Of a stretch of 64,000 bases of DNA, positions 11,641 to 23,143 are shown piece by piece; within the stretch, counting starts at the first letter, position 1, and the number at the start of each line of letters is the position of its first letter. Source of the stretch: Okapia johnstoni (Eukaryota; Chordata; Mammalia; Artiodactyla; Giraffidae); the NCBI GenBank assembly GCA_024291935.2, contig CM044313.1, positions 85,125,001-85,189,000 on the forward strand. The letters run 5' to 3'. Under the pieces are notes generated by a model. The model was not told the origin of the DNA. It saw nothing but the letters and a program-made list of their open reading frames with translations, and did not search any database. The translations under genes were made by a program, and so were the position numbers.

Positions 11641-11977
11641 CTGTATCTTCTCGATCACCTCTGAGGCCAGATGAAGCTGAAGGATGAATAAACCACAGGC
11701 TCCCTACTGTTCTCCTGTCTCCTACAGTCCACTGATTATGTTAGCACCACTTTGGCAATGACTCTATCAGTGGATTCCAGTTAGAATTGATTCCACAGCT
11801 CCCCAGAGCCTCCAACACCAGCTGGAGGGTAACCCAGCCCCAAGGTTTGAATTGAATAGATCTAGCTAATTCCTGTGGAACCTTGGAAAGCCCTCTTTCA
11901 GAGAAGCAGAGCAACATGTGGGCTTGAGGTGTGATGCTGCCAGTGTGCATGGAAAATGCAGCTTCATCTGCATTTTC
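11641..11977. repeat. Inverted-repeat arm 2 with fold-back tip
   Basis: The segment 11674-11961 is the reverse complement of arm 1 at about 93% identity. Its left edge, 11641-11679 ('tatcttctcgatcacctc'), instead matches the sequence just left of arm 1 in direct orientation. The right edge is a perfect stem GAAAATGCAG (11952-11961) / CTGCATTTTC (11968-11977) around a 6-nt loop. The copy therefore looks like a duplicate with an internal inversion, bounded by 'agatgaagctg' and its complement 'cagcttcatct'. Confidence 0.8.
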
Positions 11978-13180
11978 TAATCAATTCATTTCATTTCAAA
12001 AAGTATCTCTCTAGGCTCTGTCTTAAAATTGATGTATAGAATCTTTTAAGTGCTATGTTATTAAATATAGTGTTGCACACAGTTTACGTTGCAATTCACT
12101 GAAGTAGATGGTGGCAGAGGACATCTTGTGGTCAAAGCAGAAAGTGAATTTCTTTGAACAAAATTCAGGAATATCAGAACATGATCATTTTGCATGTAGA
12201 AGAAAATGGAGGAAAGATCTATGTAAGACACAAAAGACGAAGGACTAAAGAAGATGCAATATAATTATTACCTATAAGAATCTCTATCAGAATTGATTTA
12301 CACAACCCACAAGTGACAATCCAGAAGTGACAATCCAGAAGTGACAATTGATTTACACAATCCAGAAGTGACAATCCATAATTACAAAAAATGATGAAAG
12401 CAGTCTTTTAATTTAAATATCCTAGGGTCCCTATCCTAGGGTCTATGTAAAATTAATCAAATGTAATTTTAATAGAGTATATATCATCTAAGTTCTCATT
12501 TCCAATTATTAAATTTGGTTGATTCTTTTCATATTTCAACACTGTACTTTAAGAATAAAAATAGTAAGAAAAGTTTATTTTTTTAAGAATTATTATGACT
12601 CTTGATTCACAACACAAGTTAAACATTTTTTGGTTATATTTGCTTCTGTCTATTTATATCTATCTATCTGTATCTTTTATTTGTTTTATAATTATATTGA
12701 TGTATGATTTCACAGAATATTCTGGACACTGTATATATCATAAAACTTGTATCTCTTAGTTATATTTTCTACCTAAAAGAGATGTCATTATTACATGTAA
12801 AACATTTTAAAACTGTATAATTTAAACTTCATTTCACATTTACATGTTCCCAACATTCCCAAAATTATCTTTAGAGTTTTTGTTTATAAATTAGGGTTCT
12901 ATCAAAAATGAAAACATTGTGTTTGTTTTTTAGCTTACATTTTTCTTTTTCATGGCCTTTAAAAACCTTTCTTAACATTTGTTATGACATTTTTCAGACA
13001 TATACAAATACTAAAACATTTTAGAAAAAAAGATTTTGATACTTCCCACTGATACTCTATTATTAACATTTTACTTTATTTCATCACATATTTATTCATC
13101 ACTTCATCCCTACGCCTGTCCTTCATTCTACCACAGTTAGCATTGGAAAACTATTTTACCTTTGATAACTGCTCAAAAGT
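11978..13180. other. AT-rich unassigned region
   Basis: AT-rich DNA with a compound tandem duplication near 12293-12378 and a partial 'tcctagggtc' duplication at about 12420-12442. No named repeat or coding signal. Confidence 0.5.
12293..12378 (+). repeat. Compound tandem repeat
   Basis: The 14-bp unit 'aagtgacaatccag' is repeated in tandem from 12311. The larger segment 'attgatttacacaa' plus this unit is then repeated from about 12347. This is a nested local duplication, non-coding. Confidence 0.8.
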
Positions 13181-16167
13181 CTGCCAAGTGTGCAGATGAG
13201 TTTGATGGTTGGCCAGAGCATCCCGTGCTAAGATGACTACCTGAAGTGTAATTAACTGTGATGACCCTTGGGTCTCATTTTATGTTAGGATTTCCTGATT
13301 AATGTAATGAAAATAGCAATTTCCTGCTGATCTCCATCATGTACATTGATGGTGATGCCATCTGTAAATTATGTGAACCTCATTCTCTGTTTACTCAGTT
13401 AATAGTAGGGAGTTCCTTAAGTACCCAAGAGGTCTGGGAAAGGATCTCCTCCAGCAACATGACATCTGTCAAAAATACCGCAGGTAGAATCTACAAGAAC
13501 GTCTTTGTTTACTTCCATCGTGTAGCAAGGAGACTTCAATAGCTGTGCCAAGTGTGTGGGTAGCTATTTCAATGATCCAGAGTAAGTAGTTTAGCATGAA
13601 GGATAAAGAATTGTCACTCTAATGACAAATACTATAGCACCATGAGGGGAAGTTCCTTGCATAAGAAAGCCATGGGCAACTTCTGACAACAAAACTGCAG
13701 GCTAGACTGCAGAAGTCATGAGACGAAGTTTCTAAAGCATCTGCAGTGAAGGAGTTTTTGTTGGCACTAATAGAAGTGTTTTATGAATTGCTATATATGT
13801 ACAGACACTAGTATCTTTAGTTGAAGGGAATCTCATTGAAGATGGGCTGGCTTGCAAGTGATAGAATAAATGGTCTTAAATAGTTCACTTTGCAAATAAT
13901 AAATATTTTGTTAGGACCACCAAAAATCCTAACAGATACTTGTCTTATTTTAACATCATAGGTACTGAGAGGGTCAATAGATTTTTTTTTTAAACCAATA
14001 TCAGGGATGGAGTATCGCTCTATTGACAACACAGTTTATAGATATTTAAATGAGATGATGGGGCTTGCTCTGTGTAGGCCCATGTCCATCCCTACCTGTG
14101 AACCATTTTGTATCTTCATATTCTGTAGGAGGCAAAGGAAACTCCTCGGAGGAGAGTGTCATCAGTGCAGTCATCAGTGTCAACCTGCACTGATGGCTTC
14201 CTGTACTCCTAAATAGAACTGGATGTGCTAATACAATGCCTGCAGGGAGCTATTGGGGTAGCCCATGGATACCCAGGTAAAATACACAGTGTATCTTCAT
14301 CTGAGATGTTGAAATAGACACTGAACAGAGCATATTAGCCTGAACTAATAACAGCAAAATATTTACCAGCTATTGATTGGATAGAGTCAGTAGTCCCAAT
14401 AATATTGGTTATGAGAATTTCAATGGATGAGACCATGGCATTAAAAGGTACTAATTGTGATCATCGTTGTGAGGTGTTGTTCATCATTTCCAAGTTTAAG
14501 ACCAGACTGGACTGTAAATAGAGAAGTAGTAGAAATAATCACTCCTTCTCTGAAAAAGTCTTGTACAATGAGTTTAAATCCTTGATAGAATTTACAATGG
14601 CTGTATCAGTGGGGGAAGGGCCAAGTGGTCTTATTTGTTAAGTCAATTTGCAAATGCCCAAGACTTAATATAATTTTACTTTATTATTCATTGGATCAGC
14701 ATGCCCATGTGTACCGCGGGGTATTTTAGAACAATGGGAGCTACGACCATGGTACATTTAGGCAAGATTAAGGCTCAGTGGTAAAGAATCTGCCTGTCAG
14801 TGCAGGGGAGACAAGAGACATGGGTCCGATCACTGGGTAAGGAACATTCCCTGGAGAAGGAAATGGCAACCCACTCCAGTATTCTTGCCTGGAAAATTCC
14901 ATGGCTCTGTCCATGGGGTCAGAAAGAATCGGACCCGACCTAGCACAGCAGCACATAGTTACAACAGCTAAGTCGAGGCATACTTATTTGTCCTCTATTC
15001 TTTGTTCAGTAACTTCTCTAAGATTATAGTGGCACTTCATTTAAATTTACTGGGACCTCCAAGTATAAATGAAATTTGACCCTCTGTGTTGATTAAAGCC
15101 ATGAATGATTGCCAACTGGGCACCTGTTTACGTCAGAGACTGTTTTAGAGGTGCAAAACCAAATCTGTGCCTTGTTACATGTGTGATGTATAAATTATTT
15201 TAGTAAACCCTGTATTTTAAGTAGGTCACATTTCTTCAATTCTTTCTTTCTTGTTTTTGTTATTGTCATCCTGCTCATATTTACGTTTCTTCCTCCAGAA
15301 AGCCTCAAATCAGTACCATCAGGGTTAAACACCTGCACCCCAGAAATGGTTAAATTATTTTCTTGGCTCTGCCACAGGGGTGTCATGGGTTCTTTTCCTT
15401 ATAACCCTGAGGATCAATTTCTTTTTTGGTGACAGATGTAGGTAGCAGTGGCAATAACAAGGTTGTTTCGTAGGATCCTAGTGAGCTATATGCTTTTAGA
15501 AATGCGGACATCAGTAAACCAAATAGTGATGCTTTTGTTCCACAAAAGCAATCATCTGTGGGGCCTATATAACAGACATGGTATACATATTCCACATGAG
15601 TGCTCTGCAGAGAGGCCGCCAACACCAACCTGAGACACACATACAGAGGTCACAGGATAGAAGGCGTTCCTCTGAGCCTGATGTTGGTTATGTGTATGCT
15701 GAAACTGAGACGCACAATATCATCCAAGACACACTGCTAGCTCTGGGCTAAGTCACATAACCCAGGACCACTTTAAGGAGGGTCTCAGTATTCATGTCCC
15801 TAAATGCCAATTATCAAAACTACTGACTTCTGTGAGTAATATCCATAACAGAAGCTGTGGAGAACTCAGAAAACAGCACAATACAATACAACTTAAAGTG
15901 CAAGCTAGCCAATGAGAAGCAGCTCAAAGTTCATGCTCTGTTTAGGCAACAGCCAGTTATCAAGCCAAACAAGAGAAGAAAGATCTCAGGCAGTGATGGT
16001 CATCATGTAAGCACCATGATTACTGTGCCACTAAGTAAGAACAGGTAGACACTAAGAATAGGTAGAATGGACCCATCCCACCCTGTTCAGAATGGCTTCA
16101 TGCTTTAAGACTGATGACAGCGTATACACCAGGAGGATATAAAAAGATGTTATTACTCACATAATGA
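13181..16167 (-). pseudogene. Degraded endogenous-retrovirus-like internal region (tentative)
   Basis: About 3 kb of more balanced composition than its AT-rich neighbours. On the minus strand at about 14325-14368 a conceptual translation gives GKYFAVIS followed by a stop and YALFSV. This resembles the reverse-transcriptase block with YxVLDLxxAFF, with the catalytic aspartate lost. About 70 codons further on (near 14165-14190) an Asp-Asp-containing stretch lies roughly where the catalytic DD box would be expected. Further open stretches on the same strand (15195-15386, 15383-15640) have no domain I recognise. The arrangement suggests an old ERVL-like pol remnant, fully inactive, with a Bov-tA inserted at 14768-14956. 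The alternative is unrelated unique DNA with a chance motif. Confidence 0.35.
14768..14956 (+). mobile_element. Bov-tA SINE, shortened
   Basis: tRNA-like head from 'taaggctcagtggtaaag', body with 'aatggcaacccactccag', then a deletion that joins 'attccatgg' to 'ctctgtccatggggtc' and omits the usual 'acagaggagcctgg' segment. Tail 'cctagcacagcagcac'. Confidence 0.88.
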
Positions 16168-16298
16168 GACTTTCTGGGGAATTTCCTGATGGTCCATAGT
16201 AAGGATGCCATGCTTCCACTGCAGAGGCCCCATGTTCCATGTCTGGTCACGGACCTGTGATCCCACAAGCTGCCCAGGCCAAGGAGGAAAAAAAAAGT
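16168..16298 (+). mobile_element. CHR-type tRNA SINE
   Basis: The order 'ggaatttcctgatggtcca', 'ccatgcttccactgcag', then a B-box-like region, 'gatcccacaagctgccc', 'ggccaaggagg' and a poly(A) run matches the cetartiodactyl CHR family of tRNA-derived SINEs. It differs from Bov-tA in lacking the Bov-A body. It is diverged, so an older insertion. Confidence 0.65.
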
Positions 16299-16790
16299 AA
16301 GGCTTTCTGGAGATAGTGGGGTAACTCAGAAATAAGTCCAAAATGAACTGAGAGAGCACATACAGACACTGGCTTGGGGTTTTTTATTGCTGTTAGAGTA
16401 CAGGCCCAGGGTAAGGAGTCCCATGTGGGCAGGGAATTTCCCACCAGCTCCAAAGAAGGGAGCATCCAGGCTTCCTGAGCTTTCCCAGATGTAGAGTCAA
16501 AGGGGAAGAGAGAGGGGTGAGCTTAAAATATGACAGAGGTAAAACACCAAGATATATAGTCAGACTATTTATGACAAATGTGCCTGGAAAATACATAATG
16601 CTAAACTGTTCCAGGAAGTACCCAGAATTACCAGTGATTTTTAATTTTATTATCATTTCTAAAAAGTATAATTTATCCTGCACAAATAATATTAGATTAA
16701 AACAAGGGAACCAGATATTTACACTTTTGTGATATAAGAAAATAAGTAAACAAATACTTCTGTGATAGTCTCAGTATATGTGCATAGCTC
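16299..16790. other. Unassigned sequence
   Basis: 16380-16620 is comparatively GC-rich with purine-rich runs and could be an LTR remnant, but no ends or signals confirm it. No coding signal. Confidence 0.35.
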
Positions 16791-17045
16791 ATGTTTTTCT
16801 CGGTGTTTCCCTGGTGGCTCAGATGGTAAAGAATCTGCCTGCAATGCAGGAGACCTGGGTTCAGTCCCTGGGTTGGGAAAATGCCCTGGAGGACAGAATG
16901 GCACCCTACTCCAGTATTCTTGCCTGGAGAATCCCATGGACAGAGGAGCCTGGCTACAGTCTACTGAGCCTGGTTACAGGCTACAGTCCATGGCGTTGCA
17001 AAGAGTTAGACACAACCGAGTGACTAAGCACAGCATGCTTTTCTC
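16791..17045 (+). mobile_element. Bov-tA SINE with TSD and internal 20-bp duplication
   Basis: The SINE is at 16802-17034, flanked by 'atgtttttctc' (16791-16801) and 'atgcttttctc' (17035-17045). The head and joint are well preserved. The segment 'gagcctggctacagtctact' is duplicated with few changes at 16946-16965 and 16966-16985, which makes the copy longer than usual. Confidence 0.93.
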
Positions 17046-18051
17046 AAAATTAAATCTGCCTCTGTGAATATGGATAAATACTACACAGGACTATTAGTAA
17101 TGTTATTATATTGATTTTAATTTTTATGTTAATTTAATTATTATCAACATTAATAACATTGTATTCAATCTTTATGCTTTTTGAAACTGTAGATTAAAGT
17201 GAATTCAGTTATTATCTAATTAATTAACATTTTATAAGCACTTTTCAGAAGCATTTAAGTGATTTATTTAATGCTTCCAAAAAAGAAGCTAGAATATAAA
17301 ATTCTCAATATATTGCTCTTCTAATATTACATTCTGGAGATGATAATCACTTTATCTCCCAGGATAGTCAATTCCTTCATTTTTGAGATGAATACAATAA
17401 GGTGTATCAATCTATTTTGGATTTATAATAGAAAAAATCATTCTATACCTTACTGAAGGAATTAATTATATTAAAATACATGCAAAATTATGTATCTATA
17501 CATGACATATACACAAAGAAAAATATACTAAATATATTTAGGAGAGTTTAGCATTCACATATAGATATAAAACTCACTAGTTCATTTTAATCATCAATAA
17601 TGACCATTATACCTTGTAATACATGTATTCAAGTTCTAAATTACTCAATATTAAATTAAATTATTCATTCACTTCCCCAAGCACACAATGACATATTGCC
17701 TAACTTAATATTAGCTTTTTTATTAGTTCAATAAAATAGTTGAGTATCTTAACGTGTTCAATTAAGGAACAGTTGCATTCATTCACAAAGGTACATTAAG
17801 TTTCACTATGAATTCAAACTCCACTTGATCTTTCAACCATAAAACATAAAAGTAAAATCTACAGTCATGCAATACATATTTAATACCTATTAATTGATTC
17901 TTTAGTATTCAAATCTGTGGATGAAATGAATCAAAAAATAATGAAACTTAAACTGAATCAGTCAAATAACCTTTGTATTTTCAGGGCTCAAGTCATTTTC
18001 ATATAAGGGATAAGCTTTCACTTTTTAAATTTTAAGCCTCATTGTAATGAA
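17046..18051. other. AT-rich unassigned region
   Basis: Very AT-rich DNA without recognised repeats or coding signal. Confidence 0.5.
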
Positions 18052-18212
18052 ACTATGATGTCCAGTATGGCAGTTATTAGCCACATGTGGTTCTTTAAAT
18101 CTATCTTTCAACTGATTAAAATTTTAAATGGTCAGTGCTTTCGTCACACTAGCCCCATTATCAAAGGCTCACAAGTGGCTAGCAACTACCACATTGGGCA
18201 AAGTAGAAAAAG
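18052..18212. mobile_element. MER58-like hAT-Charlie remnant
   Basis: The segment begins 'tgatgtccagtatggcag' with 'ttagccacatgtggttc', has an AT-rich middle, then 'cgtcacactagcccc' and ends near 'gtggctagcaactacc' and 'cacattgggcaaag'. That order follows the MER58-type element as I recall it. It is non-autonomous. The family name is from memory. Confidence 0.5.
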
Positions 18213-19276
18213 AATCAAAATTAGAGCATATAAGCAAGGTTACAAGATATGGAAGATGTAAACTGGGGCCAAAGTATAAAAAGTACAGAGTGGTTTAGTG
18301 TAGAATAGAAGAACAATTCCTGGATATCCATATACTTAGCTTGTAGATTAGAGTTCTTTAATTATGCGTATCCTGAAATTCTTAAAAATATATTTCATCC
18401 TGTTTGCAGATTATACACACATCTGACCTATTTTTAAATAGCATTTTGTATATTTCATTGATTAATTTTTGTTCATTAAAAATTCATAAAATATAGAAAT
18501 CTACAAAGAAATAATCCCCAAAGTCTCAGTAATGGAAACAGTCAAAATTAACTTGGAGTACTTTTTCCTAGAACTTTACTTTTTCTAGACATAATATTAA
18601 ATTGATTACTAATTATCACTTACTGAATGCAAAGTTTCAGTATGTTCACACAACTGTATATAAATCCCAAAGTACCACATATTTTCTTATAAAAGATTAT
18701 TCTTACCTGTTTTACATATTTGGAGTCACAATGTATAAATAAAAGTTCTATACATATTTTTTACTTATAATCCTAACAATTTTCTATCAAAATTAATTTT
18801 TTAATCCTTCATTTAAGCTATTGTCATTTCTCTGATTATAAAATTGTAGATTAGGAAACACTAACATTTATAGCAAGAAAAATCACCCATAGTCTTATTT
18901 TATCTGTTCATGTATTCTTAGAATGATGCTTATTCAAAGCAATAAACTTCACTCTTTAAATCTGTTCTACTTACGAGAGATTAGTTTCTGGTCTTCGCAT
19001 GTGATTTGCTATTCCTCTTTAAGAATGTGGTAAAAGTTAAAAGCAGCAATTTTAACGTTATGTCCAAAAAGCAAGGGGGATTACTACTTTTATAGGAAAG
19101 GATGAAATGTTACAACAGGATTACTATACCCATTAGTGAGAAATAAATTCCAGAAGTGGTTGAGTAGGACTTCAAACATTCTTTCATCTTTCACTGATTA
19201 ACTATGTGGGGAAATCTGAGGCATGAATTGTAGAGAAAAATACAATATTCAAGACCAATAAAATGTATATGAAGTA
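18213..19276. other. AT-rich unassigned region
   Basis: No coding signal and no repeat I can name in this 1-kb stretch. Confidence 0.5.
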
Positions 19277-19302
19277 ATACACACACACACACACACACAC
19301 AT
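19277..19302 (+). repeat. (AC)n microsatellite
   Basis: An uninterrupted AC run of about 12 units, directly upstream of a 5'-truncated Bov-A SINE whose own tail is 'taacacacaca'. Confidence 0.95.
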
Positions 19303-19440
19303 ATAGGAAGATCTCTTGGAGGAGAGAATAGCTACCACTCCAGTATTCTTGCCTGGAGAATTCCACGGACAGAGAGACCTGGTGGCCTACAGCCCATGGG
19401 ATCAAAAAAGAGTTGGACACAATTGAGCAACTAACACACA
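19303..19440 (+). mobile_element. Bov-A SINE, 5'-truncated
   Basis: Begins at 'aggaagatctcttggagg', lacks the tRNA head, and ends 'gagcaactaacacacac'. The AC run before it and the AC-rich tail after it may be TSD copies of an AC-rich target. Confidence 0.87.
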
Positions 19441-19779
19441 CATACAGATGTCTATTTCTAGAACTCAAATCAGTATCCTACTTCAGCTTTGTTATAATTT
19501 TGAAAAAGCTAGAGACGTGTCAGTTTCATTTTCCCCCAAAAGTCCTGAAACAAACACAATATTACAGATGGATTTTCTGGAGAAGTGATCCATATAGTAC
19601 AAGTGAAGGAGCAGAAAAGAGTGACAGATGAAAGAGAATAGTAATTAAAGGTGATTTCATGAGTAAGTTACGAAATGCGCAAGGTAAGCTCAATCTTCTT
19701 GGAAATAACAAAGAAACTGTGTAGAATGTCCTCAGAATTATTCTAAGAAAACATGAATAGATAAGAATATGTAACCTCT
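19441..19779. other. Unassigned sequence
   Basis: About 340 bp between the SINE and an ERV-like repeat copy; nothing recognised. Confidence 0.4.
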
Positions 19780-20110
19780 GGCCATGGTCTGTCCAGACTA
19801 TATATTGAGATGGAGATTATGGGAGATAACTTCAACCAGGGCCAAGAAACTGGATGTATACTATCCCACTGGTGAACCAAGCTAGCTTCCATGGTGCTAT
19901 AGAAGCCCTCAGTTAAAGAAGCAAAGAGACATATGTACATGAGTTGGAAACCTGTCAGCATTGATGTAAAGGGTCTTCTGAAAATTTACTTGGACTCAGA
20001 AGTGGCTAAGATAATGTAAAGTACTGCATTTACACTGACTTTTACAGTTTACCCATTTCAGCATTCAAATCTGGCCATGCTCTACACTGATGTCTTTCTG
20101 TTATGGAAAC
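19780..20110 (-). repeat. Diverged copy of the ERV-like dispersed repeat
   Basis: The minus strand of 19880-20110 aligns block by block with 9780-9990: 'ataacagaa', 'agatttgaatgctg', 'ctgagtcc' and a 'ggctt..ata..' block, at clearly lower identity than the two inverted-repeat arms. The left part (19780-19870, 'gggagataacttc') also matches 25205-25290. It is probably part of an old retrovirus-like element. Family unknown. Confidence 0.5.
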
Positions 20111-20928
20111 ATTATAGTAATGGCTAGCCATAGTTTTAAAAAAATGAAGTGATATTGGAAGGTAAGTCCACAGGCTGGGATCCTTGTGTTACAACTACAC
20201 TAAGGACTGTAACTAATACTTATTCCCTTTACTAATCAACTATAACTCTCATCTTTGGCTAGTACTTCAGCTGATTGATTTTTGTGACTATGCTTCAGTT
20301 CAGTTCAGTTCAGCACGCTCAGTCCTGTCTGACTGCTTGTGACTCCATGGACTGCAGCACTCCAGGCCTTCCTGTCCATCACCAACTCCCGGAGTTTATT
20401 CAAAGTCATGTCCATTGAGTTGGTGATGCCATCCAACCATTTCATCCTCTATCATCCCCTTCTCTTCCCGCCTTCAATCTTTCTCAGCATCAGGGTCTTT
20501 TCAAATGAATCAGTTCTTCACATCAGGTGGCCAAAGTATTGGAGTTTCAGCTTCAACATCAGTCCTTCCAATGAACACCCAGGACTGATTTCCTTTAGGA
20601 TGGACTGATTGGATCTCCTTGCAGTCCAAGGGACTCTCAAGAGTCTTCTCCAACACCACAGTTCAAAAGCATCAATTCTTTAGCACTCAGCTTTCGTTAT
20701 AGCCCAACTCTCACATCCATACATGACTACTGGAAAAACCATAGCTTTGACTAGATGGACCTTTGTTGACAAAGTAATGTCTTTGTTTTTTTAATATGCT
20801 GCCTAGCTTGGTCATAACTTTTCTTCCAAGGACTAAGTGTCTTTTAATTTCACAGCTGCAGTCACCATCTGCAGTGATTTTGGTGCCCAGAAAAATAAAG
20901 TCTGCCACTGTTTCCACTGTTTCCCCAT

Positions 20929-21230
20929 CTACTTCCCATGAAGTGATGGGCTGGATGCCATGATCTTCGATTTCTGGATGTTGAGATTTAAGCCAACTTT
21001 TTCACTCCCCTCTTTTACTTTCATCAAGAGGCTCTTTAGTTCTTCTTCACTTTCTGCCATAAGGGTGGTGTCATCTGCATATCTGAGATTATTGATATTT
21101 CTCCTGGCAATCTTGATTCCAGCTTGTGCTTCATCCAGCCCAGAGTTTCTCATGATGTAGTCTGCATATAAGTTAAATAAGCAGGATGACAATATACAGG
21201 CTTGACATACTACTTTTCCTATTTTGAACC
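20929..21230 (-). pseudogene. Bov-B ORF2 fragment: reverse transcriptase with intact YADD box
   Basis: Conceptual translation on the minus strand contains SCLFNLYADYIMRNSGLDEA followed by LRYADDTTLMAE, the YADD catalytic box of RTE reverse transcriptases with both aspartates present. The frame closes soon after, near the SSPSLHGK segment. The fragment is cut off upstream by the inversion junction at 21249, so no full domain can be made. It is a relic of the LINE protein that copies Bov-B and SINE RNA. Confidence 0.85.
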
Positions 21231-21265
21231 AGTCTGTTGTTCCATGTCAGTACTTAGATGTAATC

Positions 21266-22890
21266 TCAAAAACAACAGAATGATCTCTGATCATTTCCAA
21301 GGCAAACCATTCAGTATCACAGTAATCCAAATCTATGCCCCAACCAGTAATGCTGAAAAAGCTGAAACTGAACGGTTCTATGAAGACCTACAACACCATC
21401 TAGAACTAACACCAAAAAAGATGTGCTTTTTATTAGAGGGGACTGGAATTCAAAAGTGGGAAGCCAAGAAACACCTGGAGTAACAGGCAAATTTGGCCTT
21501 GCAGTACAGAATGAAGCAGGGCAAAGGCTAATAGAGTTTTGCCAAGAGAACGCACTGGTCATAGCAAACACCGTCTTCCAACAACACAAGAGACGACTGT
21601 ACACATGGACATGACCAGATTGTCAACATCAAAATCAGATTGATTATATTCTTTGCAGCCAAAGGTGGAGAAGCTCTATACAGTCAGCACAAACAAGACT
21701 GGGAGCTGACTGTGGCTCAGATCATAAACTCCTTATTGCCAAATTCAGACTTAAATTGAACAAAGTAGAGAAAACTACTAGACCATTCAGGTATGACCTA
21801 AATCAAATCCCTTACAATTATACAGTGGAAGTCAGAAATAAATTTAAGGGACTACATCTGATAGACTGCCTGATGAAAAATGGGCAGAGGTTCATGACAT
21901 TGTACAGGAGGCAGGAATCAAGACCATTCCCAAAAAAAAGAAACGCAAAAAAGCAAAGTGGCTGTCTGAGGAGGGCTTACAACTGGCTGTGAAAAGAAGA
22001 GAAGTGAAAAGCAAAGGAGAAAAGGAAAGATATACCAATTTGAATGCAGAGATCCAAAGAATAGCAAGGAGAGATAAGAAAGCCTTCATAAGCGATCAAT
22101 GCAAAGAAATAGAGGAAAACAACAGAATGGGAAAGACTGGAGATCTCATCAAGAAAATTAGAGTTACCAAGGGAACATTTCATGCAAAGATGGGCTCAAT
22201 AAAGGACAGGAATGGTATGGACCAGCAGAAGCAGAAGATATTAAGAAGAGGTGGCAAGAATACATGGGAGCACTGTACAGAAAAGATCTTCACAACCCAG
22301 ATAATCACGATGGTGTGATCACTCACTAGAGCCAGACATCCTGGAATGTGAAGTCAAGTGGGCCTTAGGAAGTATCACTACAAACAATGCTAGGGGAGTT
22401 GATGGAATTTCAGTTGAGCTATTTCAAATCATAAAAGTTGATGCTGGTAAAGTGCTGCACTCAATATGTCAGCAAATTTGGAAAACTCAGCAGTGGCCAC
22501 AGGACTGGAAAAGATCAATTTTCATTCCAATCCCAAAGAAAGGCAATGCCAAAGAATGCTCAAACTACCGCACAATTGCACTCATCTCACACACTAGTAA
22601 AGTAATGCTCAAAATGCTCCAAGCCAGGTTTCAACAATAGGTGAACCATGAACTACCAGATGTCAAGTTGGTTTTAGGAAAGACAGAAGAACCAGAGATC
22701 AAATTGCCAACATCCATGAGATCATCAAAAAAGCAAGAAAGTTCCACAAAAACTTCTATTTCTGCTTTACTGACTATGCCAAAGCCTTTGACTTTTGGAT
22801 GACCACAAACTGTGGAAAATTCTGAAAGAGATGGGAATACCAGACCATCTGACCTGCCTCTTGTGAAATGTGTATGCAGGTCAGGAAGCA
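21266..22890 (+). pseudogene. Bov-B ORF2 fragment: endonuclease to mid-RT, frame-disrupted
   Basis: Plus-strand frames in order show PFSITVIQIYAPTSNAEKAE and RGDWNSKVGSQETPGVTG (the GDWN motif of the APE-type endonuclease). A basic linker region (KRREVKSKGEKERYTNLNAE) follows, then RT N-terminal sequence (WPQDWKRSIFIPIPKKGN, CSNYRTIALISHTSKVM). These lie in several frames separated by stops and shifts. The DYAKAFD block is damaged ('actgactatgccaaagcc...ttttgg'). Inactive. Confidence 0.85.
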
Positions 22891-22915
22891 ACACTCACTA
22901 TGTTTGGACCCTTGT

Positions 22916-23143
22916 AAAGACACTCCCTGATGGCTCAGACAGTAAAGAATCTGACTGCAATGCGGGAGACCCAGGTTCAATCCCAGGGTCAGGAAGATCC
23001 CCTGGAGAAGGGAATGGCAATCTACTCCAGTATTCTTGACTGCAGAATTCAATGGACATAGGAGTCTAGCAGACTGCAGTCCAAAGAATTGCAAAGAGCC
23101 AGACACAAAAGAGAGACTAACACAACAACAACAAAGATACTCC
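22916..23143 (+). mobile_element. Bov-tA SINE beside the Bov-B end
   Basis: The head starts 'ctccctgatggctcagac', with joint 'gatcccctggagaaggg' and a tail of 'aacaacaacaa'. Flanks 'aaagacactcc' (22916-22926, partly overlapping the head) and 'aaagatactcc' (23133-23143) suggest an 11-bp TSD. It lies about 20 bp beyond the inverted Bov-B segment. Confidence 0.88.

Larger units (their letters stand above)
20293..22896 (-). mobile_element. Bov-B LINE with inverted 5' segment
   Basis: Two joined parts. 20293-21249 is the 3' half of Bov-B on the minus strand, starting from a four-unit CTGAA tail. 21250-22896 is the upstream part, endonuclease to mid reverse transcriptase, on the plus strand. The break in element order is nearly seamless: the inverted part stops at 'gtcaggaagcaaca' and the minus part starts at 'catggaacaacagactgg', segments only a few bases apart in other copies. 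This is the structure expected from twin priming. A weak target-site repeat 'actatg' is at 20287-20292 and 22897-22902. Confidence 0.93.

Noticed and set aside
13339..13542. Plus-strand MYIDGDAICK as a reverse-transcriptase YIDD motif
   Set aside because: The glycine breaks the motif, no other RT block lies in the right place on plus, and a better RT-like block is on the minus strand at 14.35 kb.
20293..20313. TTCAG repeats as a telomere-like or regulatory array
   Set aside because: They are the (CTGAA)n terminal repeats of Bov-B read in reverse and recur at other Bov-B 3' ends.
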